Source: Candidatus Obscuribacterales bacterium
GTDB lineage: Bacteria; Cyanobacteriota; Vampirovibrionia; Obscuribacterales; Obscuribacteraceae
Direction of reading: 5' to 3'
Assembly (NCBI GenBank): GCA_019752635.1
Contig: JAIELX010000022.1
Coordinates: forward strand, 51,022-115,021
DNA: 64,000 nt
In this document: piece by piece, positions 62,529 through 64,000 of the stretch
How positions within the stretch are numbered: the stretch's first letter is position 1
Layout of the letters: each line of letters begins with the position of its first letter
The notes under the pieces: generated by a model
Told to the model about the DNA's origin: nothing
Seen by the model: the letters and a program-made list of their open reading frames with translations, nothing else
Databases searched by the model: none
Made by a program: the position numbers and the translations under genes

Positions 62529-64000
62529 ATGAATTCAAACAGAAAAAATCTTGTTCTGGTACCCCTTCTGTCTAGCGGAATCGCAATCGGCAGCCCGTTT
62601 TTGTCCTGCTCAAGCTCACTGGCAATTGAGTCAACGGACCAGAGCCGGATTTTATTGGCTCAGACCACGACAACCACCACTGCACCGCCCAAAGCCCCGT
62701 CATTCCTACAGCAAGCAGGTCAAAAACTGCTCGAGAATGCACAGAAGAAGGTGTTGCAGAATGTAAACCAAAAGATGCAGGGGCTCCCGCCACAACAACC
62801 AGGCGCGCCATCGGCTACCGGAACAGCTACCGGAACGACGACAGGGCAACCACTAAATGGGACGCCGGGAACGGTGCCAGGATCGCCCACAACTGTTGCG
62901 GTACCTGCGAGCGCTGCAAGACAAGCAGCCCCTTGCCGGTCGTGGGTCAGTACCCGTGAAAAACCGATCGCCGTCATTCTCTGTATTCACGGTCTGGGCT
63001 TGCAGAGTAACTCTTACGAGTTTTTCGGTAAAGAAACTTCCAACCGCGGAATCGCGGTTTACGCAATCGACGTGCGCGGCTTCGGTTCCTGGATGCAAGC
63101 AAAAGGCAAAACGAAGGTCAACTTCGACGACTGCCTTGCAGACATCAAACAAAGTCTGGAATCCATTCGCTCTGCTCACCCCGGACTGCCTGTGTACATT
63201 CTGGGCGAATCAATGGGCGGAGCCATAGCCCTGCGCGCAGCTTCCTTGTATCCCGACCTTATCGACGGACTCATCTCCTCGGTCCCCGCGGGCGAACGAT
63301 TCAACCAGGGCAAGACCAGTATGAAAGTGTTTATGAACCTTCTTGCCGGATTTGACATCGCAAATGTCGGTCAAGACGTCGTGAACTCGGCAACCAAAAA
63401 CGCGAAGCTCCAGTCGCAGTGGAAGGAAGACCCGCTAGCGAGACTGAGCTTAACGCCGCAAGAACTGATTCAGTTTCAAGACTTTATGAACAGCAACCAC
63501 GATGCGGCGAAGAAGCTAACCGACATGCCGGTACTGTTCGTGCAGGGTGTCGGCGACCAGTTAGTCAAACCTGAAGGCACTTGGGAGTTGTTCAATTCCG
63601 TAGCGGCAAAAGACAAATCGTTTTTCGCCGTTCCCGGTGAGCATTTGATCTTCGAAGAAGCGCAAACACAAGATCCCGGTCCACGCGATCAAAATTTCCG
63701 CGTCATACAATCATGGCTCTCGACGAAAGTCGGTCGTCGGAATCGCCCGGGACGCGGCTTCAGTGGTCGAGCCGGTGGCAGACAGCCCGGCTATGGCGGT
63801 TATGGTGATCAAGGCGGACCGGGCAGCTATGGCGGTCAGAGCGGACAGGGCGGCTATGGCGGTCAAAACGGACCGGGCAGTTATGGTGATCAAGGCGGAC
63901 CGGGCGGTTACGCTGGTCAAGGTGGACCGGGCGGTTATGGTGGTCAAGGCGGACCGGGCGGTTATGGTGGTCAAGGCGGACCGGGCGGTTATGGTGGTCA
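62529..64000 (+). CDS. Secreted alpha/beta hydrolase with Gly-Tyr-Gln repeat tail, cut by window edge
   Basis: The frame opens at ATG 62529 and is still open at the last base. A signal-like hydrophobic N-terminus (about 8-33) and a Thr/Pro/Gln-rich linker (about 45-140) precede a hydrolase domain. Its nucleophile elbow is GESMGG (Ser228), oxyanion-side HG is in CIHGLGLQ, the acid is in GVGDQLVKP and the His is in VPGEHLIF. After about residue 405 the chain becomes tandem 9-residue repeats of the GGYGGQGGP type (at least eight before the edge), like a low-complexity adhesive or scaffold tail. The hydrolase core is similar to the one at 28825. The total length is unknown. Confidence 0.85.
   Translation, partial: MNSNRKNLVLVPLLSSGIAIGSPFLSCSSSLAIESTDQSRILLAQTTTTTTAPPKAPSFLQQAGQKLLENAQKKVLQNVNQKMQGLPPQQPGAPSATGTATGTTTGQPLNGTPGTVPGSPTTVAVPASAARQAAPCRSWVSTREKPIAVILCIHGLGLQSNSYEFFGKETSNRGIAVYAIDVRGFGSWMQAKGKTKVNFDDCLADIKQSLESIRSAHPGLPVYILGESMGGAIALRAASLYPDLIDGLISSVPAGERFNQGKTSMKVFMNLLAGFDIANVGQDVVNSATKNAKLQSQWKEDPLARLSLTPQELIQFQDFMNSNHDAAKKLTDMPVLFVQGVGDQLVKPEGTWELFNSVAAKDKSFFAVPGEHLIFEEAQTQDPGPRDQNFRVIQSWLSTKVGRRNRPGRGFSGRAGGRQPGYGGYGDQGGPGSYGGQSGQGGYGGQNGPGSYGDQGGPGGYAGQGGPGGYGGQGGPGGYGGQGGPGGYGG
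63788..64000 (+). repeat. 27-bp tandem repeats encoding a Gly-rich tail
   Basis: Units of 27 bases (nine codons, GGYGGQGGP type) repeat in tandem; the last three are near-identical at DNA level, which suggests recent expansion and possible length variation between strains. The array continues beyond the window. Confidence 0.85.

Noticed and set aside
63788..64000. CRISPR-like regular repeats
   Set aside because: The 27-bp units are directly adjacent with no spacers and are in frame with a hydrolase gene, so they are coding repeats.

Overview
This window looks like chromosomal DNA from a large-genome, diderm environmental bacterium. Its TonB-C domains, filamentous-haemagglutinin-like giants, bacterial alpha-2-macroglobulin, hybrid kinases with CheB/CheR, and long Ser/Thr kinases with helical-repeat tails remind me of the Candidatus Obscuribacterales (Melainabacteria/Vampirovibrionia, non-photosynthetic relatives of cyanobacteria). 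That placement is inference from gene content and protein style; no marker gene (rRNA, ribosomal protein) is present. TGA, TAA and TAG are all used as stops. I found no tRNA, rRNA, CRISPR array, insertion sequence or prophage.

Layout. 1-7.5 kb: an unknown gene cut by the left edge, a free-standing PheRS-type B3/4 domain protein, a membrane-anchored zinc metallopeptidase and a secreted alpha-2-macroglobulin with an intact thioester. 7.9-12.7 kb: a cyclodipeptide-synthase domain fused to a solute-binding-protein domain, a small secreted protein, a papain-like cysteine protease, a zinc-ribbon protein and a membrane protein. 13-17.2 kb: a specialised-metabolism-like locus, with an MppP/RohP-type PLP-dependent arginine oxidase and a methyltransferase divergent from a LysR regulator and a zinc alcohol dehydrogenase. 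17.2-26.3 kb: a micro-protein, a Cys-motif membrane protein, a 1719-aa haemagglutinin-like protein with a seven-bladed YVTN propeller, and a second papain-like protein. 26.3-34.7 kb: a response-regulator fragment, a VIT-domain protein ending in LPATG, an alpha/beta hydrolase, an unknown acidic protein, a membrane protein whose front end is a damaged PAS domain, and a TPR protein.

34.8-47.6 kb is a signalling island. A minus-strand run encodes a CHASE3 hybrid kinase with three receivers, CheR, CheB, a receiver-kinase-receiver hybrid and a DUF2071 protein. Divergent from it are two tandem paralogous sensor kinases, an OmpR-type regulator and a lone receiver. The two paralogues show reciprocal loss: the first keeps the phospho-acceptor His but has lost the ATP-binding boxes, and the second keeps the ATPase but has Ser in place of the His.

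47.6-64 kb: a TonB-C/TPR protein, a 2994-aa glycine/asparagine-rich secreted protein (resembling mycobacterial PE_PGRS proteins) sharing its N- and C-terminal modules with the 1719-aa protein, a Ser/Thr kinase with a small membrane partner, and a secreted alpha/beta hydrolase with a Gly-Tyr-Gln repeat tail that runs off the right edge.

The strongest candidates for something undescribed are the CDPS-SBP fusion, the reciprocal-loss kinase pair, the twin giant proteins with a shared frame and exchanged centres, and the arginine-oxidase locus.
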